Part shown: positions 21,864 through 33,940 of the stretch, one piece after another
Layout of the letters: each line of letters begins with the position of its first letter
Numbering within the stretch: the stretch's first letter is position 1
Source of the DNA: Triops longicaudatus
Lineage: Eukaryota; Arthropoda; Branchiopoda; Notostraca; Triopsidae
Direction: 5' to 3'
Assembly: GCA_022885665.1 (NCBI GenBank)
Contig: JAGQDJ010000278.1
Coordinates: forward strand, 434,001-498,000
Length of the DNA stretch: 64,000 nucleotides
The notes under the pieces: generated by a model
The model's input: only the letters and a program-made list of their open reading frames with translations
The model's database searches: none
What the model was told of the DNA's origin: nothing
Made by a program: the position numbers and the translations under genes

Positions 21864-24800
21864 ATGCGACGATGCCCGGTTACTCTCTTAAACGTTTTTA
21901 TCATTATCGGGATATCCAACAGGGATACCATCGCATATCAAGTCTGTGAGTACGGTTTTGTAGTTTGAAATGCACTCAACAAAAACTGAAATCTCTTAAC
22001 TAGTGACATTTGAAGTCTCGCCAAGATGTTGGGATCTGTCCCTTTAGGTCCTTAGAACGTGTTCTTGCATCTAAACGACAAGATTTTCTTTAACTAGCAC
22101 AATCCGCTTCATTTTCACTTTCAGCTTCCTCGGCATGGAATAATTTCATTGGGCGAAATTCTAGTCCTTATTTTACGCTCTACTCAAGCTTTTGTGCTTT
22201 GTTAGATGATATCGACTACACCTGTGGAAAGCAAGGGTACGGGCTTGATCTGATTACTCTAGAAGCGGATTTAGCGTCAGCAGCCATCCTGACTTTGTCC
22301 GGAAGCACAAATTCGCATTCTGAGCAGGCTTCATTTATCTTGCCCTATAATGTAAGTGGAGTGGAATTCTATAAGACTGAGCCTGCTGCAACAGAATCTG
22401 CTGTCCTCCCTTCGAATAACACAGAAATAACGAACACAACCGTAATTCCAAACCAAAAATCTTCACCAGCCGCTTTCGAACTTGCATGCTACATAGTAGT
22501 GAAAACGTTAGACTCCAACGATGGGATCTTCCTTGCAATTGAGGAAGTGCAACTAAAGAAGCAGAAGAGTTGCCAGGAATATCTTGAAGTGAGCCGTAAT
22601 AGTTACGTTAGTCGCCTACCTAAGATTTAAATCATGTTTAGATCGCTGGTACAACTATAGATGGCAGCAACCGAACTACGAAACTATGCGGAAGTAGTAC
22701 TTCCCGATTTTATCCGCGATCAGGCGGTAACCGTAACGTCTATGAGGAGTCTTTCGTAGGCAACATCACGTTAAGAATACGGGCGGACAAAGCTCCCAAT
22801 TCCTTACCTTCGCCCAGACTCCGACTTGTCTTGACAGCGTTTAAGCGAGGCATGCGAATTATATAATCCTGTTTCATATCCGAATGTAATAACTTTGTAA
22901 ATCTTGAAGGTTTGCACTGCAAAAATGAGAATATGTTTGTTTGCAACCCAAATACTTCACCGAATGCAAATAGCGTGTCATACATGGCAGCCAAGTTTGG
23001 CTTTGTTGCAAAATATTCACCGACTCCGAAGTGGGCTAATGAAGAAGTTTGCATCTTCAAAGAGTTTGTTTGTGATGTACATTCGAACTGTCCCTTACAA
23101 AATCGAGATGAAACAACGAACGACTGCACCCTCGAATATACAGAACACGCTGTGATCACGACCAAAAAACAAGGTAGACTACATTTCTTCAAACTTATTT
23201 ATTGTCCTATATTTCTCGCATCACGCATTTTGTTGTATGTGTCTTAAAACTGTCGATTTGCGCATTTGCTACAATTTTCAACAAAACCGGTCGCAGTTAA
23301 ATGATACTGACATTTACTGGCCGTCATCAGGAGAAAATCAAACCTCGCCGTTTTTGGACTCAGTTGACAGTTCTTTCCATCGTTTCAGACCAATGTTTTT
23401 TTGACTAATTTTCACCTGATACTCAAAATGATCGACCAGAATCCCCCCATTGCTCAGTGTTACTAAAATGTAGACGAAAAAAGTGAAAGAACAATTAAGT
23501 TTACGGGCAAGAATGGAGTTACCAGTTTTGAAATACTCTAGCATCTCATGTTATTATTTCAAAACTAACTTGTAAATTTTACTTCTGTTTTCACCAAGAC
23601 GTTAATTAAAAATGCGTCCATATACATTAAACCCTAACTTTAAAACATGCGCCCCCCTAAACTGCAAAGTTTTTGCTCGCTTTGTGGAAACTTTCTGTGA
23701 ATATTCTGGAAAATATTTTATCGATAGCAATTCAATGTTACGCGACATAACTTGTCAACAACCCATGGAGAAAAGTTGACAAGTTTTGATGAAATCTCTT
23801 GGATCCTTTTAACATGATAATTCTCTCATACCTATGTAAGGTAACCCCGACCTTCAAACAGAAAATGAGAGCAAGCGCTACCAAAGTGGCTGGTAAGACA
23901 AACACTCCTGTAGCATTTCAGTCTTTCCCCTGAAGATACTTCCAGAACCAAATTTTAAGGAACAATTAGTATCGATTTCTGGAGTAATGGGCACTTCAAC
24001 CAAATCCGAACGAATGTTATCTAATTAAGTGTAATTTACCCACTATTGTGAAACACTGTTTAGATCAACCAGTATCTAAATATATTTGAACACCGCCGTT
24101 CAAAATAAGAAATTTCGACGCTAGTCTAGCGACGTTCATGAAAATTAGAGCACTGGACCATAGATCTGTTAGTATGCCAAGCAAATTAAAAAACTTTTTT
24201 AATAAAAAAAGCTAAGAAACTTAAAAAAAAAAACTGCGAGTTGAAGAAAGGACACAGAGCATTACTGAAAAAGAAAAGGTGCTTGATGTGTTAAGTGGCA
24301 TTTAGCATTGCTTCGCTTATTGTGTTAGATACTCTAGTAATAATTTCACACAAATAGCAGTTAAATGACCCACGGAAAAAAAACTCATTATTCATGTATA
24401 TCTCAGCTTCTGGGCCTGGTTTCGAAGTGCCGAGCGTGGGCCAATTGCTTCTTGGTGCCCTCGTCTTCATTGTAGCTGTCTTGTCAATAGCATCCTGTCA
24501 GTGGGTTTGCCGCAAAAACGCATCGAATCAAACGAGCTTGACTAGTTCCGGGAGTTTAAGGGACCGTGTTCGCGCAAGCATTAGAAGAATACGTGGGAAC
24601 ACGGAAAACCAGACCGGAAACACTGCTTCAGTATTAGAACTCAATGCGCCACCTCCAAGTTACGAGCAAATCCAATCCGAGTCAGACCCTCCACCGCTTT
24701 ACGAATCGCTCGTCAATATGTTCCTGCACAATAAGACCGAACCTATGCCTGGACCTAGCGGTAACCACGAAGACAACCTTCCCCGCAATTGTACTGCAAT

Positions 24801-24945
24801 CACTATTCTTTCTAATGACAGTTCATTAGCACCTAGTCAAAATCTATCTTTGTCCTCTATGTCAGAAATATCCCAGGATACCCAAATGTCGATAAACCGG
24901 TCGCAACGATCTGTAACGCGACTTATCCGTCGTCCTACAATATAA
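21864..24945 (+). CDS. CUB-LDLa single-pass membrane protein with PPxY cytoplasmic tail
   Basis: This is a predicted type I membrane receptor or adaptor. Five exons (21864-21945, 22125-22588, 22642-22849, 22910-23173, 24407-24945) give 518 residues. Exon 1 encodes a signal peptide (MRRCPVTLLNVFIIIGIS). A CUB domain follows, with four spaced cysteines, SCQEYLEIAG, TTKLCG and ITLRIRADK. Next is an LDLa module with a long insertion between its second and third cysteines, ending CDVHSNCPLQNRDETTNDC. The transmembrane helix is LLLGALVFIVAVLSIASC. The Ser/Asn-rich tail holds PPPSYEQ and PPPLYE, two PPxY ligands for WW domains such as those of NEDD4-type ubiquitin ligases. CUB plus LDLa recalls NETO proteins, and LDLa plus PPxY recalls LDLRAD3/4, but I know no family with exactly this order. 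Joining exons 3 and 4 needs a GC-AG intron. Confidence 0.75.
22850..22909 (+). other. Probable GC-AG intron (60 bp)
   Basis: Without splicing, the frame from the CUB to the LDLa module is open except for one TAA at 22864-22866. No GT donor in the right phase lies between the CUB end and this stop. A GC donor (CGAG|GCATG) at 22850 paired with the AG at 22908-22909 removes the stop, keeps phase 1, and gives an intron of the size usual here. Confidence 0.6.
23174..24406 (+). other. Long intron of the CUB/LDLa gene
   Basis: A 1.2-kb intron separates the LDLa exon from the transmembrane exon. I see no exon-like conserved frame, no nested gene and no element with clear ends in it. An alternatively used exon cannot be excluded. 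Confidence 0.45.
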
Positions 24946-25196
24946 ATCCTACCTGAATGTACATACAAATAATGTTTTAAATATATCGTCCATTTTATTC
25001 CACATGACGTTAGCCAAGAAACAAATTAATAATAATTTAAAAAAAAAATCCAAGTGCAGTCTTAGGCTTTTACGATTTGACTACGGAGACAAGAAGAAAC
25101 TGCCCGTCACCACAAGAAAGGCGCACACAAATGATAAAGTCCAGCTTTTTAATTAGGAAAAAAAAAGACAAAGGATTGCTAAAATAATTTCAAATT

Positions 25197-26646
25197 TTAG
25201 AGCCCTGTTCCTGCGTTGTTAATCTGTCCTACAGCGCCACTAAAAAATGTAGCTGCCGGTGTGTTGCGAAATAAGTCAGGCCGGACGCCTTCAAGGGTGG
25301 CTGCCGGCAAAGAAGCACTGACCGTAATGGGTGGCAGACCTGGAAGCGTGATTGGAGTTGTCAAGGGTGGTAGTGTTGGCATGCCCGGAATTACAGGTGC
25401 AGCCGGTGGTGGGAGCGTTCCGGAGTTACCTAAAAAAAAAAAAAATGTAAGAATCTATTTATACCTTTCATTTGATCAATTCGTTAAATGTTACCTGACG
25501 AAGTACCAGGTAAAGGGAAAGATTCCAAAGGATTGTAAGTAGGCGCTGCAGGGGCAGAGCCAAAAAGAGTTTGCAAAGTGGATGCGCCTGTTGCTGGCAC
25601 TGATGTTGTCGAAGTTGCAGACTGGTCCGATGTTAACGTTACGGGAACTGTTGGCACACCGGCAACAAGTGGACTGTTTTCTTGTATTAAATGTAGACTA
25701 TCCAATTCCTGTGCTCTCTCGACAACGGGCTCGACTGTCACAGTTGATAGTGTTGGTGTAGGCACTTCTGTTGTATGAACGGGTGGTAATACAGGTGCAG
25801 CATGAAGGGGAGATGGCCGTGCGGGTGGCTGGCTTGGAGACTTGGATGCAGGACGAAGTGGAATACGATGTAAATAGCCATATCCAATGCCGCAACCCAG
25901 ACTACAAGACACAAACGTCAGCACAAAATAATAAACATGCCAAGTCGTCCTTTACCTTCCTTCGCCACCCCAATTTGCCCGAGGTGTGATGGAAACCTCG
26001 CGGCAGGAATCCGTCTCGGTATTATAAACATAGAGCTTAAGGGGTCTACCGTCATGGGCTTCTATAAGTGTAAATAGATCTTCACTTTCGTGAAGTACGG
26101 AGTCTGCACCAATAATATAGTCCGTAAAGGGGCGTAACCCCGCAGCTTCCGCTGGTGACTGAGGATGCAGATCCAAAACGTGCCAAACGTTTTCGTTGGC
26201 TCCTTCGAAAGAACAGAACCGAATGGATATGCCTAATAAGCCTTGGCCACCCCACATCTGACTGGGTATTATAGTAAGTTCACGAACTGTTTGGGTTTTG
26301 GAATTGTAAACGGTCATTTTTATCTCTTTCTCCGTGTTCGTCTTCAGGATTTCTCGTAGAGTATCATTGTCTTGATCCTAGGAATGCACAAAATTAAGTT
26401 CATTTATCCAAAATTCCTAGGCGCTATGAATTAAAAACTATTCGTACCAAACGCGTGTTGCCGATTGCCACAATAAAGTCAAAGAACGACTCGAGTCCGG
26501 CTCGTTGGCCCGGTGACCCTTCTTGTACCTGGGAAACAAGAATAACTAGAGTTAAGACGTAAAACTAGGGTAGCCCTTCATACTCTTAAGACATGGTATC
26601 CTTCGGTACCTCCTCCGGGAATTGGTACACTACTCGAGCCACCCAT
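25197..26646 (-). CDS. GORASP2: Golgi reassembly-stacking protein (GRASP55/65)
   Basis: This is a peripheral Golgi protein that tethers cisternae through its GRASP region. Five exons (26646-26584, 26528-26448, 26377-25956, 25901-25495, 25429-25197) give 401 residues. The N-terminus MGGSSSVPIPGGGTEGYHVL has the Gly2 myristoylation context and the family opening. Two PDZ-like repeats follow: GSPGQRAGLESFFDFIVAIG, then SPAEAAGLRPFTDYIIGAD, with the WGGQGLLGISIRFCSF and [20 protein letters not shown] strands. The C-terminal half is Pro/Ser/Thr-rich and poorly conserved, as in other members, where it is a phosphoregulated region. Arthropods generally have one GRASP gene, so the symbol is by orthology to the 55/65 pair rather than to one paralogue. 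The promoter faces that of Mextli across 658 bp. Confidence 0.95.
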
Positions 26647-27304
26647 AATTTGAAATTATACAAGGTCCCTGGTGGAAGGTTATGTTTTGATTTGGTTGAA
26701 GTTCCCGAGTTATCTACGACAGCTCACCGAGCTGTTAAACAGAGGCTAACGAACAGACAATTTGTTCTCTGAAGAAATGCGAATTGTCACGCTACGAATG
26801 CTAGGAATCAAAGATTTTCGCAATTTTTACGTAAGAATAAAAATAAAAAAAAAGATTTTGCCATTGTCTAACTATTTCACTTGGGCTAAGCTCTTAGTCC
26901 AAATTTTTCATCCCGTTCGAGAACAAGTACAGCCTCTACCGAAAGCTTCCGTAGATGTCCTATATAACAGTCTATCTCAAGAAGGCCATTGTAGGGTTCG
27001 GACTAATATTCTAACATCGTACTGCAGAAGCTGTTCTATTTTGACGGCTCTCGTTTCACGTCGTAGTGGCAGGACAGAGAATAACTTGGGTTGGCCCTGT
27101 GTGCATGTGGTTTTTGTTTCCCAGAAACTACATCAGTCATAAACGTTTCTGTAAGCCCTGTTTTCTTATTTAATTCTAATTACCGACTAAAGCTGACAAT
27201 TTATGTAGATTTTGGAGTCGATATATTTACTAAGCTAGAGTTTGTTTCCACATTCGAGAATTCGCTCAGAGTTGTGATTCTATCACTTTCTATTCCAGGC
27301 TAAA
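26647..27304. other. Shared 5' region between GORASP and Mextli
   Basis: The two genes diverge from this 658-bp interval, so their promoters must lie here. No TATA box stands out. The open frame at 26,762-27,142 has no recognisable homology and may be leader or chance. Confidence 0.45.
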
Positions 27305-30300
27305 ATGACATCAGTATCTCAGCTGCCTATTGCGAGAGCGCCTCGAAATATACGGAGAGGTGAGAGGCCTACTAGCAAATTGTTGAAGACTGCATCTGGG
27401 ACAAGACTACATGTTCACGCAGGGGAGAGCACCACGCCCACCCTCGGTTCCCGTAAGTGTCGACGTTAAATCAAAGGTGTCCAAACCCTTCCAGTTCACT
27501 CACTACCACTGGCGTTAGACTCATAAATTTCTACAACGTTCTTGTTTCTCAGAAATTAGTAATTTTAAAATTTCCTCAGAATTGCGTGGTACATAAGATT
27601 GGTCTTTGAGCTGCAGTGCAAATGATACATACTGAGTAGAATGATTTTGTGAACGTGTCAGATCATTTTCAACAATTTTCTGATGTAAAAGCTGTGCAAA
27701 ATCGGTGTGCGTAGTTTTTGTTCAGCTATTCAAAAGGATAATTAACTTAAGTTGATAATGTCTTTAGAGTCGGTTTCAGATTCAGTTGAACCTCTTTCAA
27801 GTCTAAAATTATACTTCAGCGTTCTGTATTTGTAGGGTACTGTACTGGTTATGAAAAAGCAATCCGGATAGGATGCATGGCGTCTGCTTCACCTTTCACT
27901 ACTGCAAGCGTTACGCGTAGTCAGCCAAGAGCATTATCTCACGCTGATTATGAATAATGAAAAAAGCGTTCCGCGTAATCCCCATCTCCTGCTTTCGTAC
28001 TCGCTTCTAGCAGTGAAAGATCACAACCTTTCGCACTGGCCGTCTTTTCAGATATTTTTTATGACCAGTACTATACATAATTAACATGGAAGTAAATCAT
28101 ATTTTCAAGTCTGATGTTTTGGAAAGTGTAGCGAAGTAGGAGGATATTTTCAGTATGCTGGCGAATCGTGTTCATTAATTAGGAAAAAGGAAAGGTTGAA
28201 CCCCTTTGGTTAAGTACGCACGTACGGAGGATGCGTTTCTAATTCATGGAATTCTAGCCGAGGAAGTCATTACGTACTTGGAGCGCTTTGTTGACCTTTT
28301 AAACTCTGACATCAAGGACGCTTCACTCCAAAGCGTAGTTCTACTGCTGTGCGCGAACCTCAAGGCTTATGGATATCAACTAGAAAAGGTGTATAAAGGT
28401 AAAATACAATCTGTAACGCTGCTCTAGTACGCTTAGTACTTTGAGTGTGGAATACTATACACAATTGCGTTTTAGATCAATTGGACAGAGCGTTCGTCTA
28501 CTTGCGAAACGCATTGAGAGGATCTGATCTTGATGAGCTGTCGCGCATTCACTTGCTTGAAGTTATTGAGCTTCGTTCGTCCAAGTGGATGCCCAACGAG
28601 AGCTGGAGTTTGTATTATCAGCAGAAATCATCTCAAGCCGAAGTAATTACAAACAACTCAGTTGAAAAGGTACGTTACACTCATAACTTGTTTTTCTTAG
28701 TTGCTCGAATCGCAAGTGGACACTATTCCAGCAACGTCTCAAGCTCTTCCTAGTACACAGATTTCCACAACTCCAAGTACTTCTGTCACACAGATTCCCA
28801 ATTCGGCTTCACCGCCGCCCCCTCAACCTAGTTTACTACTCCCTGGTGAGCTTGTTAAACCGTCCGGCAAATACCCTCAAGCGACACGCATACCTGGCAA
28901 GAATCTTTTCAAGGATGAAGTTGTCATTCGCAATGCGGATTCAGGCAAAGGTAACGCCTACTATTTTCCGTTTTTATCTTTCCTGAAACATTCAAAATAA
29001 AACTGGTTGACATGAATTCTTTTTACTGGGCGTACTGTGGGTGTTGTCGGTTTTGTAGTCATGGGTATCAAGGGTCGCCGCGTGCATCTCATTGAGGAAA
29101 TTAGTGAGACAGTAATCTCTTTCCAGCGAGGTACAGTAATGAGTGCCACTGTCAACCTCTTTACGCTAAGCACGTATAGCTGTTTTTGTATACTAACTGT
29201 TACTGTGCATATGTATGTAATGTGTTAGTATTTTTGGCGGATAAACTCCCTAACCATGCATGATCGGTAGTGAAGCTCTCCCAGCTATTTAAATACCTAC
29301 GCATGTAGGCATAAGGACTTGTTTAATACGATATCTTTTTAGTGGCTGCTGGTACCAAGGAACGACTGGTTCAAATAACGGGACCGACGGAGGACAGCAT
29401 TGAGTAAGCTTTAAGAATAGTAATCATCCGAGTACCGGAAAAGAAGACTACGAAGTGACCTTAATTACTTTTGTTTTTTAAAGACGTGCACGTACTTTAA
29501 TCGAGGATACTATTCGACGAAATGCTTCCCCTGTTCGCCCCGTTGGCATGGAAGGTATTCAAGTGGGATCTTCGTCTTCGCTGGATACTTTGGGAGACGA
29601 TAACACCGGTGCTCAGGCTCGAAATGCACAAGGTCAAGGGCAAAATCAAAAGTTAGCTCGTAGCGTTTCTATGCTTGATGCTGCATTGGGTGAATATAAG
29701 TATACCGTGACAGTTGGTGACAGTTATCTGAAAATTACGGGAAACAACTTGGATAATGTTCGAGTAAGTATACTATTGCATTATATTTACCCGTCATGTA
29801 GAGTCCGTTGTTAGAAAGCGTAAGTTTACTTTTAAGTAGTGGAAACTTACTTTCTCTTTTTTTTTATCAGATTGCCAAGTTGATTTTAGACGAATACTTC
29901 TCGCGGGATACTGAACGGGCTGCTAGTCCTTCTAATAGGTAGATATTTGTCTTGCTTTCTGTAGTTATCCGGCTCGCAATTTCTTACTTTTTTTATCAAA
30001 AAGCTTAGACGACGGTTTGGGATCTAATTTCTCTGGTAGTCCTCGTGAACCGACGTTGTCTGGCAAAACTCACTTCATTGCTGAAGCGCCGCCTGTTAGT
30101 CTACCTTCCATACCAGGTTCTGTGGAATGTAACTTGTCTAGGGTACAATTGCGTTTCTATCGCCGTGAGAATCTCTTGCTGTATTCCACTTCCCCGATCT
30201 GCAAGCAAGTGCCCTTGAACTGGTCTAAAATTCAAGACGTAGCTCCAGAAATCCTCCGCAAGGTCAGTAAACATTCCTCCGTTTGGAACGATTTCGATGC

Positions 30301-30996
30301 GTGTTCCGCACCGTTTGCCAGAAATACCGCTTACTAGTGAATCTACCGAACTCCTGGTGTCTTCCTTATGCTTTTGACTGCGTAATATGGCCTATGCGTT
30401 TGCTTTTATTCTTACCTTATGCGTCAGGTGTGAAATTCTCTTTATCTAATCTAATCCTAGTTCGTTGCCTTTCTTGTCCACTTTCCTTGGTGACTCAGGT
30501 ACCTGCTTACGTCCGTACATAAAATGTCATGACGCTAAATACTCATGGGGTTAACATGAAACCAGAATGGTCATCCCTATACCATTAAGTGATTTATTAG
30601 TTTGGAACCTCAGTAGTCTGGTGATATTGGACAAGCAACCAAGAAAACCTTGTTTATTTTGATATAACCCAGAAATGTCGTTATAGAAATTCTAGTGTTT
30701 GATTTGTAACCATTGACGAACTGCTTGAAAGTTTGTTCGATATATTAACGGCACATAACCAGAAATTAATAAAACTCCCTTTCCAAAAGTAGAAACCGGC
30801 TTCATGCTATTAACACATTCTAACTGTACGACTTGGCTAAACATATAATTATTTGCGGACAGTGTTACTCAATGTCTATATTCCCTAGGAACCAAAGATT
30901 TTTAATGCAGATGCTTACTTCGAGCAGTACCGTCTTGGATACGAAGCTGAGTGGATCGTTATTGCTCCAGAAATTGAAAGTGAAGTTGTGAATTAG
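27305..30996 (+). CDS. mxt: Mextli, eIF4E-binding MIF4G/KH translation factor
   Basis: Mextli is a scaffold that binds eIF4E and supports cap-dependent translation; it is known from Drosophila and other invertebrates. Here an N-terminal exon 27305-27452 is followed by an all-helical MIF4G-like part (EEVITYLERFVDLLNS..., LDQLDRAFVYLRNALRGSDLD) in exons about 28215-28398 and 28476-28669. A proline-rich linker (28701-28950) comes next. A KH domain with its GIKG loop (VMGIKGRRVHLIEEI) spans 29059-29130, 29343-29403 and 29484 onward. Exons 29871-29938, 30004-30262 and 30889-30996 complete the protein. The peptide YRRENLL at 30158-30178 matches the canonical eIF4E-binding pattern YxxxxL-hydrophobic. 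The splice route between 27452 and about 28215 is unresolved; a small extra exon is likely, for example near 27,769. Confidence 0.85.
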
Positions 30997-31214
30997 TAAG
31001 TTTTCCCCACTAATTTCTAGTCTCCCTGAAACCCGATTCTTTTCACCTTTTTCTTCCAAATCACTTTATTAAGAAATTCATAATATATACTGAATTTACT
31101 TTGCATTTTAACTGGGGTGTAAAATGATATATAGGAGCAAAAAAATACTATTGGTGTTTGTAGACTCAACAATTGTAAACGGAATACGTGTCAAATGAAC
31201 AAGCTAAACAGAAA

Positions 31215-33940
31215 TTATTTACGTAGTTTACTGATCCATTTACCTATCCTGCTCGTTTTCGTAGCATTAGATGAGCTAAACGGGCTTTGGCACGTCTGAG
31301 TTGGCGAAAGCGATAGACCGTAGATTGACTTCAAACCACGTCTTTCCAGCGTACGCAATTGCGGAAGCAAATCTTCTAGACTTTCCGCAGCTTCTTGTGA
31401 AATTTTGTTGCAGCAGCTCAGGTTAAGATACCGCAAAGCTTTACATTTGTCTCCAATTTCGGCAACGCAGAGATCGGTCAGGTTACTGCAATTCTGTGAC
31501 AAAATGATTTTAGACGCATTGATTCTTTTTTAGCAAGTGTCACTTACTGTTAAGTCAAGGTGTTTTAGTCGTTTAAGGGACAAAATTAGCTTAGAAATGC
31601 CTCGGTCTGTTAACATATGGCACTCGCAGAGATTTACTACTTCCAAACTCGGGTTTTGTTGAGCGAACCATTCCAGACCTTCGTCAGATATCTAACAATG
31701 GATTCTTAGGGCACAAATAAATGGGAAGGTAGAAACTACCTGCTGACAATGACTCAAGTCAACGTGTTGTAGCCCAGGAAAGTGTAAGACGTGTCGGAGG
31801 CTTAAGTTCGTAATCCGACTGCATCCGGCCAAGTTCAGGTACCGCAAATCTGGCAGACAAAACAGACTTGTAAACTCATTGATTGATCTGAAGGTTTGTG
31901 ATTTATTGTCAACTCTTACATACTTTTTAGATCGGCTAAGGTGTGAGCTCCGATTTCGAAATCTGCAGTTAACTTATGTTGAACATACGACTTGCGTTGG
32001 GCATCTTGGTAAATTTCTTCTTCGGCCCTGCTTCGTAATGAGATGCGATAATTTGGCGTTTCACGACTGGGTGGGGGAGGAGGTACGGGAATTAAAACCC
32101 CTTCGTCTTCTCGTTGATAAGCCAGTAACAGCGAGTTTATGGCCTCTTCTGCCTGTTCGATTTCTTTAGGGGTACACGGAAAGGTTGTCGGAGTTGACTG
32201 GAGGGAGTCAAAATCGAGTCCGTGGCCGGTTAAGCCAACATCGGACACATGCTTGCACCATGCGAGGCTTAGTCGACGCAAGCGTTGTAGCTTACGACAA
32301 ATAACCTGAATGCTTACATCGGTGACAGCGTGTAGACAATAACTTAGATCCAAGTCCAGCAAATTGGGTGCAGCACAGCATATGCGCGATACAGTAGCAT
32401 CGTCACAGTTGCTGAAACTTAAGTTCAACGTAGTTAAAATTTGTCGATCTTGGCTGACCAACGCCTCTTGGATTCCCTGAGAAGTGACGATTTCGGATAA
32501 AGAGGAAAGGTCCAAATGTCGTAGGCGGGTCAGGTATTTGATATGGGCAATACCCTGGTCTGTCAACGCGCGACAGCGTTGTACACTCAATATTTCCAAG
32601 TGGGTTAAATTGTGACATATGGCCATAAGCGCTGGATCGGTTACTCGAGAGCAGCAGGACAAATCCAGCTTAACTAACTGGGGCTGGTGTTGACACAGCG
32701 CCAGAATTCCAGCTTTGGTCAGCTGATCGCATCCTCGCAGCTCTAAATTTAGTAGGCGTAATCCCGGAATTTGGATTATATGCGTTAAACCCTGGCTATT
32801 TAGTAAAGAATTGCTTAAATTAAGAGAGGTTAGATGAGCAGCGATTTGTGTCACGTGGTCCAGAATAACTTTAAATGTGAATACTGATTCGGACGGTTGT
32901 GCGCTTTCGCCATTCGGGTAAAACCGGCGGTAAACACCCGGGTGAAAGGAAACCTGTTGACAGCCATTTAGCGATAAATGCTGCAAAGCGGGCGTCATAC
33001 GAGCGAAACGCGTATAAATCGCGTCAGAAAGATAGCGATTGTTTTCCAGGCTGAGGCCCCTCAAATTGCGAAATTGCTTCAAGAGTTGTTGGGTTTCCGA
33101 GGAATCCCAGTTTGCGAACAATTTGCCTGACATCATAAGCTCACGACAACCATTAATCTTTAAATGCTGCAAGTTTGGTGTCTTGAGAAGTAAGTCCACA
33201 AGACTCCGGTCAGTTAGGAAACAGTCGTGAATTTCCAAATGCCTTATGTCATCGCCGATTGCCGTCCACAGTTTGCTTAAGTCATGGGAAGGGCTCGATA
33301 TGTTCAGTTCCAACTCCTGTTTTAATAAATACTTATGTTTAGCTAATAATAATAATTAAAAAGGATCGCAGCATACCTTTAAAATGACATTAGGGTAAGG
33401 TTTATCGCTCTTGGACAGAACTTCTGCGGCTTCGCTTAGGTAATTGTGTATGACGAGAACTGAGTCACTATGCATTTTGCTATCCAAAGACGCTTCGTAC
33501 CACAGCTTGCACGTTTGTGAAGCAACCAACCGGTCACTTAGATCGAGGTGGTTAAGAATCTCACCTATCAACTGAAAAAATACAGGTGCAAATTAGGAAA
33601 CGTAAGTATAATTAAAAAGTGCTTTGTTTGTAATAAGACATATTCCACTATATGATCCGGTGTACTTACTTCTAGAGGTAATTCGGGACAAGGCACCATA
33701 ATTCTGTAAATTTATCCTTTGAATAATACCCGGAGTCTACTAGCCTTTTTGTTTTGATTACCTATCTGCACGTGACTTGGGCTGGCCTTTTCTTGGATCA
33801 CTGACGTCACGGATCCGACCATGCTTTTTTACGTGCTGCGTGAGCTTTGCAGAGTACGAAGAAGTTTTCGGAATTTTTATTTTGGTCACGCGGAACCTAA
33901 CTCCCCTACAACTTAGCAACTTGTTCAAACTGACGGGCAT
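31215..33940 (-). CDS. F-box and leucine-rich-repeat protein
   Basis: This is a predicted substrate receptor of an SCF ubiquitin ligase. Seven exons (33940-33762, 33703-33670, 33571-33377, 33316-31920, 31887-31740, 31691-31548, 31493-31215) give 791 residues. A basic N-terminal extension of about 60 residues leads into the F-box (PCPELPLELIGEILNHLDL, then TCKLWYEASL), which binds Skp1. The rest is a long array of cysteine-type LRRs with repeated LxxLDLSxC and ITDxGL words, interrupted by an acidic/proline stretch near SLLLAYQREDEGVLI. The start is supported by an in-frame stop just upstream. The C-terminus after ERRGL is not repeat-like, and a final intron at GRIGK cannot be excluded. Many FBXL proteins share this layout, so I give no symbol. 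Confidence 0.85.

Noticed and set aside
21576..21891. Plus-strand frames with a hydrophobic stretch upstream of the CUB/LDLa gene
   Set aside because: They do not splice in phase to the next exon, whereas the signal-peptide exon at 21864-21945 does.
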